From: Scalesia atractyloides
Taxonomy: Eukaryota > Streptophyta > Magnoliopsida > Asterales > Asteraceae
Direction: 5' to 3'
Assembly: GCA_947069175.1 (NCBI GenBank)
Contig: CAMTDV010000018.1
Span: 45,086,869 to 45,150,868 of the forward strand
Length of the DNA stretch: 64,000 nucleotides
Shown here: positions 10,742-23,394 of the stretch, piece by piece
Layout: each line of letters begins with the position of its first letter
Position numbering within the stretch: the stretch's first letter is position 1
Notes under the pieces: model-generated
Database searches by the model: none
What the model saw: only the letters and a program-made list of their open reading frames with translations
Told to the model about the DNA's origin: nothing
Translations under genes and position numbers: made by a program

Positions 10742-12798
10742 TTCATGGACTTGATGAATCAGGTTTGTAAACATTATTTGGACAAGTTCATCATTGTTTT
10801 CATAGACGATATTCTCATTTATTCTAAGTCTCGAGCCGAGCACGAACAACGTCTTCGATTAACAATGGAACTACTAAAGAAGGAACAACTTTATGCCACA
10901 TTCTCAAAATGCGAGTTTTGGTTAAAAAGAAGTTCAATTCTTGGGGCACATAGTCAACGAGCAAGGTATACATGTGGATCCTTCCAAAATCACTGCAATT
11001 AAGGATTGGAACACACCCACTACTCCCACAGAAGTTCGCTCTTTTCTTGGTCTTGCCGGATATTACCGTCGATTCATCGCGAACTTCTCAAAGATTGCGG
11101 TTCCCCTCACAGCTTTAACTCCAAAGAATAAGGCTTTTGAGTGGGGACCCAAACAAGAGGAAGCTTTTCAAACATTGAAACAAAAGCTCTATGATGTTCC
11201 TATCTTATCTTTACCCGATGGAAATGATGATTTTGTTATCTATTGGGACGCTTCAAATCTAGGCCTTGGTTGTGTTCTCATGCAACGAGATAAAGTTATA
11301 GCCTATGTGTCAAGACAATTGAAAACACATGAGAAGAACTACAGGACTCATGATCTTGAGTTAGGTGTTGTAGTTTTTGCTCTCAAGATTTGAGACACTA
11401 CTTATACGGTACGAAATGTGTGGTTTTCAAAGACCACTAAAGTCTTCAACATATATTCAATCAAAAGGAGCTGAACATGAGACAACGACGTTGGGTCGAA
11501 CTTTTAAACGATTACGACTGCGAGATTCGCTACCATCCTGGTATGGCGAATGTCGTGGCTGCTGCGCTTAGTCGTAAGGAACGTGTCAAGCTTCATTGTG
11601 TTCTATTCAATCTGATATCCAGACACGTATCCTTCAAGCACAACGTAAATTCAATCTGATATCAAGGCTTGTTGAAAAAAGAGCTACCTCAAAATCTTGA
11701 AAACTTGAAACGAAAGACAATAGATCACTCTATTATTTGAACCGTTTGTGGGTTCTAAGTCAAGACAACCTCCGCACCCTATTGATGAACGAAGTCATAA
11801 GTCTCGTTATTCGTCTAACAAAGTCAGCACACTTTTTGGCAATTCGTGAAGATTACTATGCTGATAAACTCGCCAAAATCTATGTTGATGAGATTGTATC
11901 TTGTCATGGTGTTCCTTTGGACATACTATCTGATAGATATGCTCAATTCTCATCTCACTTTTGGAAGACCATGCAATCAGCTATGGGAACCAAACTCAAT
12001 CTGAGCACTGCTTATCATCCTCAAACGGATGGACAAACTGAAAGAACAATTCAAACATTGGCGACCATGCTTAGAGCTTGTGTGATCGACTTTTGTGGTA
12101 GTTGGGATTTGCATCTACTGTTGATTGAATTCTCTTACAACAATAGTTATCACGCCAGCATCAACATGGCGCCTTTCGAAGCTTTATACGGTCAAAAATG
12201 TCATTCACTTGTCTGTTGGAATGAAGTTTGAGAGTCTTAGTTTACTGGACCAGAACTTATTCATGACACAACAGACAAAGTCAAGAAAATACGCGATAAC
12301 CTTCTGACAGCTAGAAGCCGTCAAAAGAGGTATGCGAACAAACGACGCAAGCCCTTGGAATTCCAGGATGGTGATCACGTCCTACACAAGGTATCCCCTT
12401 GGAAAGGAGTGATCAAATTTGGAAAGAAAGGAAAACTTGTACCATGATACGTTGGACCATTCAAGATTGTCGAGAGAATCGGAAAGGTGGCCTACCGACT
12501 TGAGCTACCTCCTAAACTTGGGAACGTTCACCCAACATTCCACGTGTCCAATCTAAAGAAAAGTTTAGCTGACGAAAATCATCACATCCCCCTCAACGAA
12601 ATTCACGTTGATAACACAATGCACTTTGTCGAGAAACCTATGCAGATTTTGGATCGTGAAGTCAAGAAACTTAAACGAAGACGAATACCGATAGTCAAAT
12701 TTCTTTGGGAATCCAAATGTGGCCTAGAATTTACTTCGGAACTAGAGGATCAAATGAAAAGCGAAATACCCACATCTATTTCCTCAAGTTTCCTCTAA
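10742..12798 (+). pseudogene. pol: Family-A pol fragment: RT end, RNase H, broken integrase, chromodomain
   Basis: It opens inside reverse transcriptase at FMDLMNQVCKHYLDKF, just upstream of the FIDDILIYS catalytic motif (about 10800). It continues via a frameshift near 10930 into LGHIVNEQGIHVDPSK, the RNase H domain (FVIYWDASNLGLGC, with Trp in place of the usual Cys before the Asp), and HDLELGVVVFAL. A stop and frameshift occur near 11391. The integrase carries a deletion of roughly 300 bp at about 11800 that fuses DNLRTLLMNE to LTKSAHFLAIRE and removes the zinc finger and the first catalytic Asp. The later part keeps TAYHPQTDGQTERTIQ, then more stops near 12229, 12240 and 12445, and the chromodomain-like tail to 12798. 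The 5' part is missing at the junction with the LTR at 10741. Confidence 0.92.
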
Positions 12799-12800
12799 TT

Positions 12801-12835
12801 AAATTTCAGGATGAAATTTCCTGAAGTAGGGAGAC
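12801..12835 (+). other. PPT-proximal hairpin and polypurine tract (family A)
   Basis: AAATTTC-AGGA-TGAAATTT at 12801-12819 is the degraded form of the conserved hairpin. GAAGTAGGGAGAC then abuts the LTR start at 12836. Confidence 0.7.
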
Positions 12836-15800
12836 TGTGACATTTGTGGTGATTCAATCATATAACGATTCAAAAACAAGTTCAATTTTTACACGATTAC
12901 AAACTCTCGAACGACTTCTGGAAGTGAAATCGCAAACTGTTACGCAAACATAATTAGTTTAATGTGACGTACACACCGGAACAATGAAAAAGGCTTAACA
13001 TACCTTAAATAACCTTTACATAACTTAGAAATAAGTTTTGAAGGGTTCGGTAGGGTAAAAACAAGTTTATTCAAGCTCAGGGGCTATTTTGCAAATTCTA
13101 CGAAACTATGCCGATTCGCGTATATCGTTATCCGGGACATGTACGCACATCCAAAAATTTTGTCATCATTAAAATCTTGTATTTTAGTGATTGGAATGCA
13201 AAAATATCATTCGTTGTGCATTTACGCTCATTTACGCGTTCGTTATGATTTTCGTCGTAATTAACCGAAAACCGCAACCGTACAACCGAACGAGCCGACA
13301 TCCAAAACATTTCCAAGCATTTTTCAGGTTCCCTATGCTTTATCTTCCTTATGAAGCTTTAAAATGTGATTAACGGGTGTTAGAAGTGCCAAAACACGAT
13401 GAAACGAGTGTAGGGGCCTGTTCTGCCAATTTCCCAAACTATCTGCCAGCTAAAGGGCTTACGGACCGTAAGCCCAAAGCCCTTATGGTCCGTAAGGACC
13501 CCCAACTCCGCAGAATTGTTGCAACAACCTGGCAGCTTCTTGTTTACCCCCTTCGACACCAAGCAAACGAATTTGCCACCATTTAACCTGTAAGGGACAT
13601 GTGTTAAGACCTCCATAGGATCATGCCAACACATGGGACATGTGTAATGATCCTAGGGCCTCCAAACTACTATAGATAGCAAGCAAATCCTTCACTTCAA
13701 CTTTCTCATTCACTTCTTTTCTCTATATAAATCTAAGTAGAGACTACCACATTGTTGGAGGTCTCCCATCTGAGTTTTCTAGTCTTTCTTTCATCCTTGA
13801 GCGCTTCAAGTGTTCTTCAACACAATAAGTGCTCTCTCCTTGTCTTATTTATTTATATTAGCTATTTCAAGCTAAAAGTGAAAATTTTTTGACTTTCAGC
13901 TTTCACCATTAATTGGTCAAGACAAAGTTCAATTGAACTTTGCAACGTGACCGTAATCACGATGGTTATGATCCTTAGCGATCATGCCTACTGATTACCC
14001 GTTTACTAGTCGAAGTGACGAGTCAAAGTTTCGGTTAAAATGCGCATTTATGTGCATTTTGCGACGGAACTATTTCGGGTATCAAAACACTTTGTTTTTT
14101 ATACCAAAACATTTTTTATAACTTAGTTAGACATGTCTAACTCATCACTTTCAGTTTAGTGCTTATTTAGGGTCGTAAGTTGAGCGGTCTTGACCACCGC
14201 TTTAACTTTCGAATCCGACCCGTTTGGTCGATCTTAGGATCCAACCCGTTTTGTCGATCTTAGGATCTGACCAGACACATAATTGTGACCATAATTATAT
14301 AGGGAATAACCCTCTAAGGTTATACCTTATGGTCACTAGTTATGCCTTTATAAATGACTGAAACACCCTTTTGCGCATAAATCAACTTTAAGCATATGTG
14401 ACCAATGTTTTGACATATAAACTGATGTTACAACTATATTAAACTTATTTTGGCATATTAGACTTATCATAACACATATCTAACCATCCGAACACGTGTT
14501 TCAGCAAATGAATCGTTAAAGTAGCGTAAAGTACCTTAACGAGTCATAAAGAGTCAAAAGCACTGAGGAACCTTTTCAAATCAGAATGTTAACTTTGTTA
14601 AACCATTTAATATGAGTCCCAACACTCATTTGGTTTACAAGACCTCATTCTATCCGATCCACCGATTAAAGTCCCGATATTACATAGTTATCCGATTTTA
14701 GGACACGCTTGATTTCTCGGACTCTTGAGTTTGATTTGATCATTGAAACAAGGATACTTTAGCAATCCCAAGTGATTACGTAGTTCCCCTCATTTATGTT
14801 TTGCAAATGTTTTGGGGTAACATGTATCTGCAAATCTTTTCAAGTTTTCAAATTACAAATGCTATGGTTTATATTAAACATGACGATTTCAATAATATGA
14901 ATGAACTTGTTGGTGCGTTGTATGCATGACACGAATGACATTCATTAGCTTTGGGCAAGCCGACCACTAGTAGGTTATGGTACCTAGGATTCACAATCCC
15001 GTTACTATGCTATTCACTGGAATTTGGTGGGTAGTTTAGGGAATGACCGAAACTATTTACTTTAAAGATACACTTTGGTGGTATAGACGAGTCAACACAG
15101 GTTTGAATGTATTCACTGCAACGATCAAAAGTTTTCACAATTAAAACAAGGATGATGAACAATTGGTTATGACACAAACAATGGATGATTGGTTTATAAC
15201 AAGGACGATGAACAATTGGTTTATGACACGAACAATGGACGATTGGTTCTTGACACGGACAATGAACAATTAGTTTTTGGTAAGTGACTTAGATAACGGG
15301 ACGTGGGTAATGTGATAAAATTATGGTGATACGCAGCTGGTACTTCCTATATATAAGTGTTTTTATCATGTTACATACGTGGCATTATTCAAATCACTTG
15401 AAACAAAGGTTTTTAGACAATGACACGCAACGATTTTCATTTTAAGATATAAATCATACAAGGTTTCTTTCAAGACGATTTACCAACTCGGATTTACAAA
15501 ATAAATGTTTTGGTCAAGATTCATGGCTACAAGTCTTTTAGTAAACAATAACTAACTTGTTTTAGTTGGTTAGTTATCATTGATATACCAAATACTTTTT
15601 TATAACAATGTTCTCAATTAACGATTCTAGTAGTCTGATGATGTATTGTAATACATATACATGGCCATGAATTTGACACACTCATAAAACCTATGTACTC
15701 GCCGGCATATTTTTGCTGACTCGTTTTCACATATGTTTCAGGAAACCAAGTTTGATGTCGATGCATGCTCATGTAGGATCGGATGCGGAGTTTAGTGCCT

Positions 15801-15918
15801 TAAAATAAGGAAGACAATAACTATGTTTGTTTAGTTTGTTTTTAATTTCAAAAAACAATGTAACAATGTTAATATTCAAATAAAACGAAACTTCAAATAC
15901 CAAGTTTTGTTGAAACAA
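12836..15918 (+). repeat. 3' LTR of family A, part 1 (interrupted)
   Basis: It starts TGTGACATTTG after the PPT. It contains the second donor-like site in mutated form (14772), the 27-bp minisatellite in plus orientation (15150-15275), the TATA-containing hairpin (about 15283-15400) and the acceptor-like TATGTTTCAG/GA (AG at 15740-15741). It is interrupted after GTTGAAACAA by a solo LTR of family B and resumes at 19290. Without the insertion and one target duplication the LTR is about 3.15 kb. Confidence 0.87.
15914..15918. other. Target-site duplication AACAA, left
   Basis: AACAA precedes the solo LTR start TGTGACAATTG and is repeated exactly at 19285-19289. Removing the LTR and one copy restores the A-LTR sequence GAAACAATCTGTTAACG seen intact at 26690. 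Confidence 0.9.
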
Positions 15919-18900
15919 TGTGACAATTGTGAAAAAATCCGGATAAACTTTGATTGGTACAAGTCCGTGGTAACCGGACGTGGTACGTATATCATGATAT
16001 TGTTGTGATTATGTGTGATGATACGAATTCTGGAAAATGATACACCGACTATAATGGGAGTATATGCATCGTAATTAACAAAAACATTATAGTGACATTA
16101 TGCGTCACCTACATGACAAGACAAAGTCGTTAATGAACGGATGACTCTGGGAATAAGTATTAGTAAACACGCATGACTTGTATGCTATGCTAAGCGATAT
16201 CTGTAGTGTCTCAGAAGAAACCGAGAGCAAGTCATGGTTAATATGACACTACTAAGGACCAACGATGCGAGGTTGGTGTCCTTAGCCTTGAACAACGTGT
16301 TAAACGGAGACTTAACGTTTAACAGCGCATTAAACTTTTGACGTTGATTATTAGGTATCAGTAGTATCATTTAAGATTCCGAGTTACAGAAACAACTTAG
16401 TTTTGTGCCATAGACTGTGACATAAGGTTTGAAAATAATCAAAGCCCAGGCACACAAAACAAAGCAGCCCGGTTAGGGAAACGCCTTCGTTCCAAGCATA
16501 ACATAAGGCAATTAAATGTGCAAGAAACGATCGATCAAGCTTAAAACACTTAAACGAGCGTCATACGAGACTTTTAAGATTAAAACGTAACCATGCTTGG
16601 AGTTCGAGACGGTTATGCCCAATTTTTAAAACAGAGTCTTTTGACAGTAAGAACGCGAAAAAACAGAGCCTGTTGCAAAAATCGAGGACGCGTCCGGGAC
16701 CCGAAAACGAACCTAAACGCAAACGAAAGATAAACATCATCTTTTAACACGAAAAGACGAAGCACGAGGTGGCCCACATGGACCCCCATGTATATATATA
16801 TATTTATTTTCTTTTTTCATTATTTTTCTCATTTTATTCCAAAATTTTCACAAGAAGCTCTCAAAAATTCTGCAACTCATCACCTTCTTCAACTGATCTT
16901 GATCATAAACCTCAACAAATCAAAGGTATAAACCTTATTTTTTATGGTTTTAATCATGTTTTCTTGATTAAACGCGATTTCTAGCCGAAAAACTCATTTT
17001 AATCCAAGATTTTTGAAGCTTTAAACATCTTTATGGGGTGAAGAAGAACACCTTGGTATTTCCCTGGTGTTATATGGCAGCCATGGTCACAAATCTTTGG
17101 GGTTTGATACCCTAATCAGCACTGATTCGACAAAAATCACTTAACTATTCGATTAACCGAAAAACAATGAAACAAAGCTTGATTGATCTAAGTTCTAGCA
17201 TATTTGGATGGCACTTAATGTGTAGGTACTGAATATAGTACCCACCCACTTCTGGACTCCCACGAAGTGCTTGCGATCAAAGCTTTCGCTAGGTATATCA
17301 TCCAAAAACCGAAACTAGCATAGGCAGAATCTTGTTTTAGCTATAACTTGGTTCGTGAAACTTGGATTGAGCTGAAATTTTGTGTAGTGATGTAGGATAT
17401 TGACAAAAATGTCCATGTAAAATTTTAGATTTTTTGGAATTTGCTACCATTTTTGGTGAATTTTAACTCTTTTACCGAAAGAATTTCGGAAAAATTATCA
17501 AACGAAGTCAATAAATGACCAAATTTTACAAAGACACTAAGGAAAATATGTGGAATGTTCTAGGAAATTTCGAGTGCATTTGTTGAGTTTTGATTTGGGT
17601 TAAAAATGGATGTTTTTGCGAGTTTTCGGTAGCCGGAAACGCACCGAAACGAAATTGGAAAAATCTCATTTTTTGTAAGAAGTTCCTGGATAGGTAAAGG
17701 ATGTTCAGGAAAGTTTTGGGAATTTTTGAACCACTGATGGTATTTAATGATAATTAAGTGGTTAAAAATAGTGTTATAGATAATTTATTTAAATAAGTAA
17801 AATGCCAGAATAAATTCCCAAAATTTTTTCCAATAATCTACAGATTTTTATATAAAATATAGATTAAATGGGAATTTATGGAATCAAAAATGAGTTATTT
17901 TAAAGCAATTTTGGCAGTTTACCGTATAACGAACCTGCCGGAACCGGAAACTGACCCAACCCGAGAAATACTATAATTGGAACACCGGGAGTATTCCGGG
18001 ATATTCCCGGGCAAATTCGGCACTATGAGTGTGTCCTAAGACAATTCGAGAGAATTCCCGACGGTGAAAATGGAAACTCAAATTTGGGTTATCTAGACTC
18101 CCCAAATACTCAAACTCCCTTGATGAAAAGTTAATCATTCTTAAATAACCACGTGTTAGCATTATTGGTATTCCCGTACCATTATCCGAACACGCTAAAC
18201 TACTGACTTTGGCTGGCACGCGAAACGGTGCCGAAAGCCAAACTGAAAATTAATACTACCCTGACGTCCATCACCATACTAGTGTCCTATAGACTCAATC
18301 CGGAGTAAAAACTCATGACCAGATCCAAGTTATAACCATTACCAACTTAGATACTGATTTGAGTCCATACTTGCATGGGTGTTATTAAAGTTAATCCAAT
18401 TGCTTGATCACTCATGTGTTGAACCTACTACTCGCACGATGAGTTTTCACTTCCCCACTTTTAAACTGTTTTACTGTTTTCTGGGGACTTGTATGTTAAA
18501 AACTGTGTTGATTACACCAAGTTAGGAGTGATTTTCACTCCACCACTTTTAAACCGTGATACGTTTTCTGAGATGATTGGCATGTTACGAAACTGTGTTA
18601 ATTGCACCAACTTATGATGTGAATTATCTAACACACGAACTACCTCCCTCTGCAAGACAAGTGATTAACGTAAGCCTGTGGACAGTGAATAGTACTATTG
18701 GTCTGACGAACCCAGGTCGCGCCCAACAGGAAGGTCGACAACCAAGTCTACACGTGTCCTAAATTGGTTCTGTTGTTAGGCATAACTACTAAGGGGCGTT
18801 GAACTGCACGTGACGCACTTGATGGTCCGGGAGTGTCTGGGATGACACGGCCCGGGGAGATACAGTCAAGGTTTCACCTGTATACTCGTGTAATTCCATC

Positions 18901-19284
18901 TGCGACTGTGACTGTCACCGTAATTGTGAATTGGACCAGTGCAATTAAACTTGTTAACACATATGGTTACACAACAATTAAACCGGTGGAACTCACGCAG
19001 CGTTTAGCTGACCTTTTTAAAACTAACATGCATTTCAGGTGACTTGAGATTGATGTGATCCATGTATGTTGTTCAATACGTATTTGTAGACGAACCTGAT
19101 AAAGACGCATGCAGTTTAGAAGACTTATGTGGTTCATGGGAACACGCAGTTGTAACATACATGTAGTATGTAATCAACGTTTTATAAGTAATAAAAGTAG
19201 TGTCTTCATAAACAATGTGCTTGTACCAGAGGTGTCTGTTGCATCCTATATTTTTTTTCTTCCGCTGCAAGTTGGGGTGTGACA
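15919..19284 (+). repeat. Solo LTR of family B (3366 bp)
   Basis: It starts TGTGACAATTG and ends GTTGGGGTGTGACA, with perfect 5-bp target duplications on both sides and no internal region, so it is a solo LTR left by LTR-LTR recombination. It is related to the LTRs of the B element at 38-48 kb from about 16180 on; the first ~250 bp differ, marking a subfamily. It has a TATA run at about 16790-16803, a donor-like CAAAG/GTATAAACC (GT at 16926) and an acceptor-like ACATGCATTTCAG/G (AG at 19037-19038). No credible ORF is present. Confidence 0.93.
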
Positions 19285-19289
19285 AACAA
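19285..19289. other. Target-site duplication AACAA, right
   Basis: Exact repeat of 15914-15918, directly following the LTR end TGTGACA. Confidence 0.9.
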
Positions 19290-19355
19290 TCTGTTAACGT
19301 AACTCCCTAACGTTTCCGCCGCGGTTTGTTGTTTTTACACGATCGGGGTGTTACA
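19290..19355 (+). repeat. 3' LTR of family A, part 2 (end)
   Basis: Continuation of the LTR broken at 15918: TCTGTTAACG, then the conserved end with GCGGTTTGTTGTTTTTACAC and GGGGTGTTACA at 19355. The next base is minus-strand D integrase, so this is the target junction of the A element. Confidence 0.87.
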
Positions 19356-21245
19356 CTTTAGCCTTCCGTTCGAGGGTGAAAGGTTGTGCTAAGATCCAAT
19401 CGCTATCCAAAGGCCTTTTGGAATGATTGCTAAATCCTTGACACGAACTGACCATCTCGGTTCGATATGATAGAAATAGGCACTCCATGTCATGCAATAA
19501 TCTGTTTAAGATATAGTTAAACTAGCTTCTCCATTAATCCTTCTCATAGATAGGTAAGAAATGTGCAGACTTTATCAGTCGATCAACTATTACCCAAATC
19601 ATGTAATGACCTCTCGAGGTCCTGGTTAACTTAGTGATAAAGTCTATCGATATTTGTTCCCATTTCCAAACGGGAATTTGAGGTTGTTGTAACAATCCTG
19701 AAGGCTTTTGGTATTCAGCTTTAACCTTGGCGCATGTAAGGCATTTCCTGACATAAATAGCAATGTCGCCTTTAAGGTTAGGCCACCAATAGAATTCCTT
19801 TAAGTATGGGTCCATCTTATCTGATCCCGGGTGGATAAAGTACTTTGACTTGTGTGCTTCATCCAAAATAATCGTCCGAAGTTCGCCAAAGAATGGAACC
19901 TAGATTCGTCCCATAAAGTATAATGTTCCATCCTCTTTTGGCACCAACTTTTTCTCCATTTCACGTAATGATTCGGCTTGAATGTTTTCTAGTTTGACTG
20001 CCTCTTGTTGTTCATCATGAATTCGAGTCGTAAGGTTCCTTTGTATGGTCATTTCTAAGGCTCGCACCCTTAGAGTTTTCACACATTTTTGCGGCTCAAG
20101 GCATCCGCCACAACGTTCGCCTTGCCCGGTGATACTTTATCTCGCAATCGTAGTCATTCTTCGACCCAACGTCGTTGTCGCATATTTAAATCCGTGAAGA
20201 TTGTAAATTGAGTACCAGTGATGCCAAATTTTTAAAGCAAATACCACCGCACCTAACTCGAGGTCGTGAGTAGCATAATTTTTCTCATGAACCTTCAATT
20301 GTCGAGACGCATACGCGATGACTTTATCTCATTGCATCAACACGCAACCAAGACCTTGATGTCATGCATCACAATAAACCACGAAGTCATCGGTTTCGTC
20401 AGGTAAAGATAAGATAGGCGTGTCACAAAGCTTATCTTTTAGTAGTTAGAAAGCTACATATTGTTTCTCGCCCTAGTCAAACTTCATATCCTTTTGTGTT
20501 AGGGACGTTAGCGGTTGAGCAACTTTCGAAAAGTTCTCTATAAACCTTTGGTAATAGTCCGCTAATCCCAAAAATTGTCACACTTTTGTAGGGGTCTTAG
20601 GCGCTTCATAGTTCTTGATCGCCTCGATCTTAGATGGATCGACATGAATTCCTTTCTGGTTCACCACGTGTTCGAGAAATTGTACCTCGCGGATCCAAAA
20701 TTCGCATTTGGAAAACTTTGCATAATGTTGTTCTTTCTTCAAAAGTTCCATAAATAGTTCGTAAATGTTGCTCATGCTCGTCCTTCGATCGAGAATATAT
20801 TAGTATATCGTCAATAAATACTATCACGAATTTTTCTAAGTACGGCTTGCACACACGGTTCATAAGATCCATGAACACCGTTGGTGCATTTATTGTCGAA
20901 TGGCATAACAAGAAACTCGTAATGACCGTAATGAGTTCAAAAGACCGTCTTGGGTATGCTTTCCTCTTGTATCCTCAATTGATGGTAACCCGATCACAAA
21001 GCGATTTTGGAGCAGAAAATTTAGCCTTGTAATTAATCGAACAAGTCGTCAATTCTCAATAGGGGGTATCGGTTCTTGATGGTGAGTTTATTCAACTCTC
21101 TATAGTCTATGCACATGTGAAAGCTTATGTCCTTCTTTTTAATGAATAATATCGGTGCTCCCCAAGGTGAGAAACTCGGCCTAATAAATCCTTTATCTAA
21201 CAACTCTTGAAGTTAAGTAGATAGCTCTTGCATTTTGGACAGAGC
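19356..21245 (-). pseudogene. pol: Family-D pol, copy 1: RT, RNase H, integrase
   Basis: Read on the minus strand from 21245 down. RT carries GAPILF(V)-like and FVIVFIDDILIYSRS motifs (about 20780-20840), then RNase H remnants (20150-20560). The integrase has HPGSDK and CLTCAKVKAEYQKPSG (about 19720-19830) and first-Asp segment SIDFITKL (about 19640). The second catalytic Asp is Asn (ISNRDGQF, about 19455) in this copy and in copy 2, so the defect predates the duplication. The gene stops at 19356 where the A LTR inserted in the GQS-E motif, just before the catalytic Glu. There are many frameshifts, and about 40 bp are missing near 20190 compared with copy 2. It is inactive. Confidence 0.9.
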
Positions 21246-22284
21246 TAATCGGTAAGGAGATTTCTCCACTGGTGGCGCTCCTGGCACTCCACTTGCCGTT
21301 GTGGAGGCAGTCCAGGCAAGTCTTCCGGAAATACTTTGGGAAACTCCTTTACAATGGGGATTTCTTCTTTCTTGTCAACTATGTGAACAAGAAAAGCTAT
21401 ACATTCTTTTTGAAGACACTTTTGTGCCTTCATGCATTTAATGATTCGTAGAGGCGTCTCGGCTTTCTCTCCATGTATAACGAGCATTTCTTCATTTGGT
21501 AGGGGAATGCTGATGGTCTTCTCGTGGCAAACCACTTCCGCCCGGTTGTCGAACAACCAATCCATGCCGACAACTACGTCAAAACTACCCAAGTGAATGG
21601 GTAAAAGATTAATAGTAAATTTTCGCGCTCCAAGTTCAAGTGTGCAACCTTTTATAATTTCCCCAGATTCAACTAATTTACCATTTGCCAATTTTATAGA
21701 ATAAGGGATGTCTAGTTTACTCGACTCTAGGCCAATTATATTTTTAAATTCTATAGATATAAAACTAAAGTTGGCGCTAGTATCAAATAGAACGGAAGCA
21801 AAGTATTGGTTTATAGGAACCTACCAGTGACCACATTCAGGTCTTGGCGTGCATCCTTAGCGCCTATAACAAAAGCTCTCCCGTGAGTTTGGTTCTCCTT
21901 TGGGCAATCCTTCTGATAATGCCCCCTTGTCTCCACACCCGTAACATCCATGTCCCTTTCATCCTCCGTTCCCTGCTTGATTACCATTACCATTCCCGCC
22001 TTGGTTTCTAGTACCACCTTGATTTCCACTACCACGTCTAGTAGCCACCCAACATGTTTCTTTGTGGTTCTCGATCTTGCCACATTTGTCACATTTGATA
22101 TTCCTACAAGTCCCCAAGTGATGAAACCTACACTTGTCACATTTGGGCAAATTGCTCGCATAGCCCTTGGCACCGGTTTCCGTTTTAGCCACAAAAGCCT
22201 TGGCTTCCTTTGATGGGTTTACTTCTCTCCGCTTGCTTGGGTTGGTGTTATTATTGGTGTTGTTGTTGTTCGCTTGAGTCCCCT
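21246..22284 (-). pseudogene. gag: Family-D gag end and protease, copy 1
   Basis: On the minus strand: an Asn-rich linker encoded by a GTT-rich trinucleotide stretch (about 22240-22275) and a KRREV segment come first. A Tekay-type zinc region follows (CDKCRFHHLGTC, then CDKCGKIENHKETC, about 22050-22145), then a second knuckle ending HYQKDC (about 21920). The protease has DTSANFSF at the active site (about 21785) in place of DTGADFSF, so this copy has lost the Gly of DTGA. The rest of the protease runs KLANGKLVESGE, INLLPIHLGSFDVVVGMDWL (about 21540-21690) to the VFPEDLPGLPP start of RT (about 21310). The N-terminal part of gag is absent: the duplication junction lies at 22277-22284. Confidence 0.88.
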
Positions 22285-23394
22285 CTTTTATCTTTTGCAA
22301 ATGTTTTGGGGTGACACGTATGTGGAATTTGTTTTCAAGTTTTCAAATTACAAATGCTATAGTTTATATTAAACATGACGATTTCAATAATGTGAACGAA
22401 CTTGTTGGTGCGTTGTATGCATGAAACAAATGACATTCATTAGCTTTGTCCAAGCCGACCAGTAGTAGGTTATGGTACCTAGGATTGACAATCCCATTAC
22501 TATGCTATTCACTGGAATTTGGTGGCTAGTTTAGGGAACGATCGAAACTATTTACTTTAATAAACCCTTTGGTGGTTTGTTATTGCAATTTAAAGATACC
22601 CTTTGGTGGTATAGACGAGTCAACACAGGTTTGAATGTATTAACCGAAACGATCAAAAGTTTTCATAATTAAACAAGGACCATGAACAATTGATTTATGA
22701 CACAAACAATGGACTATTGGTTTATAATAAGGACGATGAACAATTGGTTTATGACACAAACAATGGACGATTGGTTTATGACACGGGCAATGAACGATTG
22801 GTTTTTGGTAAGTGATTTAGATAACGGGACATGTGTAATTTTGTAGAAGCATGGTCGATACGCCGCTGGTACTTCCTATATATAAGTGTTTTTATCATGT
22901 TACATACGTGGCGTTATTCAAATCACTTGAAACAAAGGTTTTCAGACAATGACACGCAACGATTTTCAATTTAAGATATAAACCATACAAGGTTTCTTTC
23001 AAGACGATTTACTAACTCGGATTTAAAAAATAACTGTTTTGGTCAAGATTCATGGCTATAAGTCTTTTAATAAGCAATAAATAACTTGTTTTAGTTGGTT
23101 AGTTATCATTGCAATACCAAACACTTTTTGATAACAATGTTTTTAATTAACGACTCTAGTAGTCTGACTAGGTATTGTAATACATATACATGGCCATGAA
23201 TTTGACACACTCACAAAACCTATATACTCGCTAGCATATTGCTGACTCGTTTTCACATACGTTTCAGGAAACCAAGTTTGATGTCGATGCATGCTCACGT
23301 TGGATCGGATGCGGACTTTAGTGCCTTAAAATAAGCAAGACAATAACTATGTTTGTTTAGTTTGTTTTTAATTTCAAAAGACAATGTAACAATG
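22285..23394 (+). repeat. LTR A 3' portion in duplication copy 2, part 1
   Basis: It begins in mid-LTR (CTTTTATCTTTTGCAAATG) at the duplication join and matches 14791-15918. It has a ~30-bp segment near 22560-22595 that copy 1 lacks. It contains the minus-type 27-bp minisatellite in plus orientation (22670-22810), the TATA-containing hairpin (about 22800-22930) and the acceptor-like motif (AG at 23266-23267). It is interrupted after GTAACAATG by a minus-strand solo LTR A and resumes at 26643. Confidence 0.85.
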
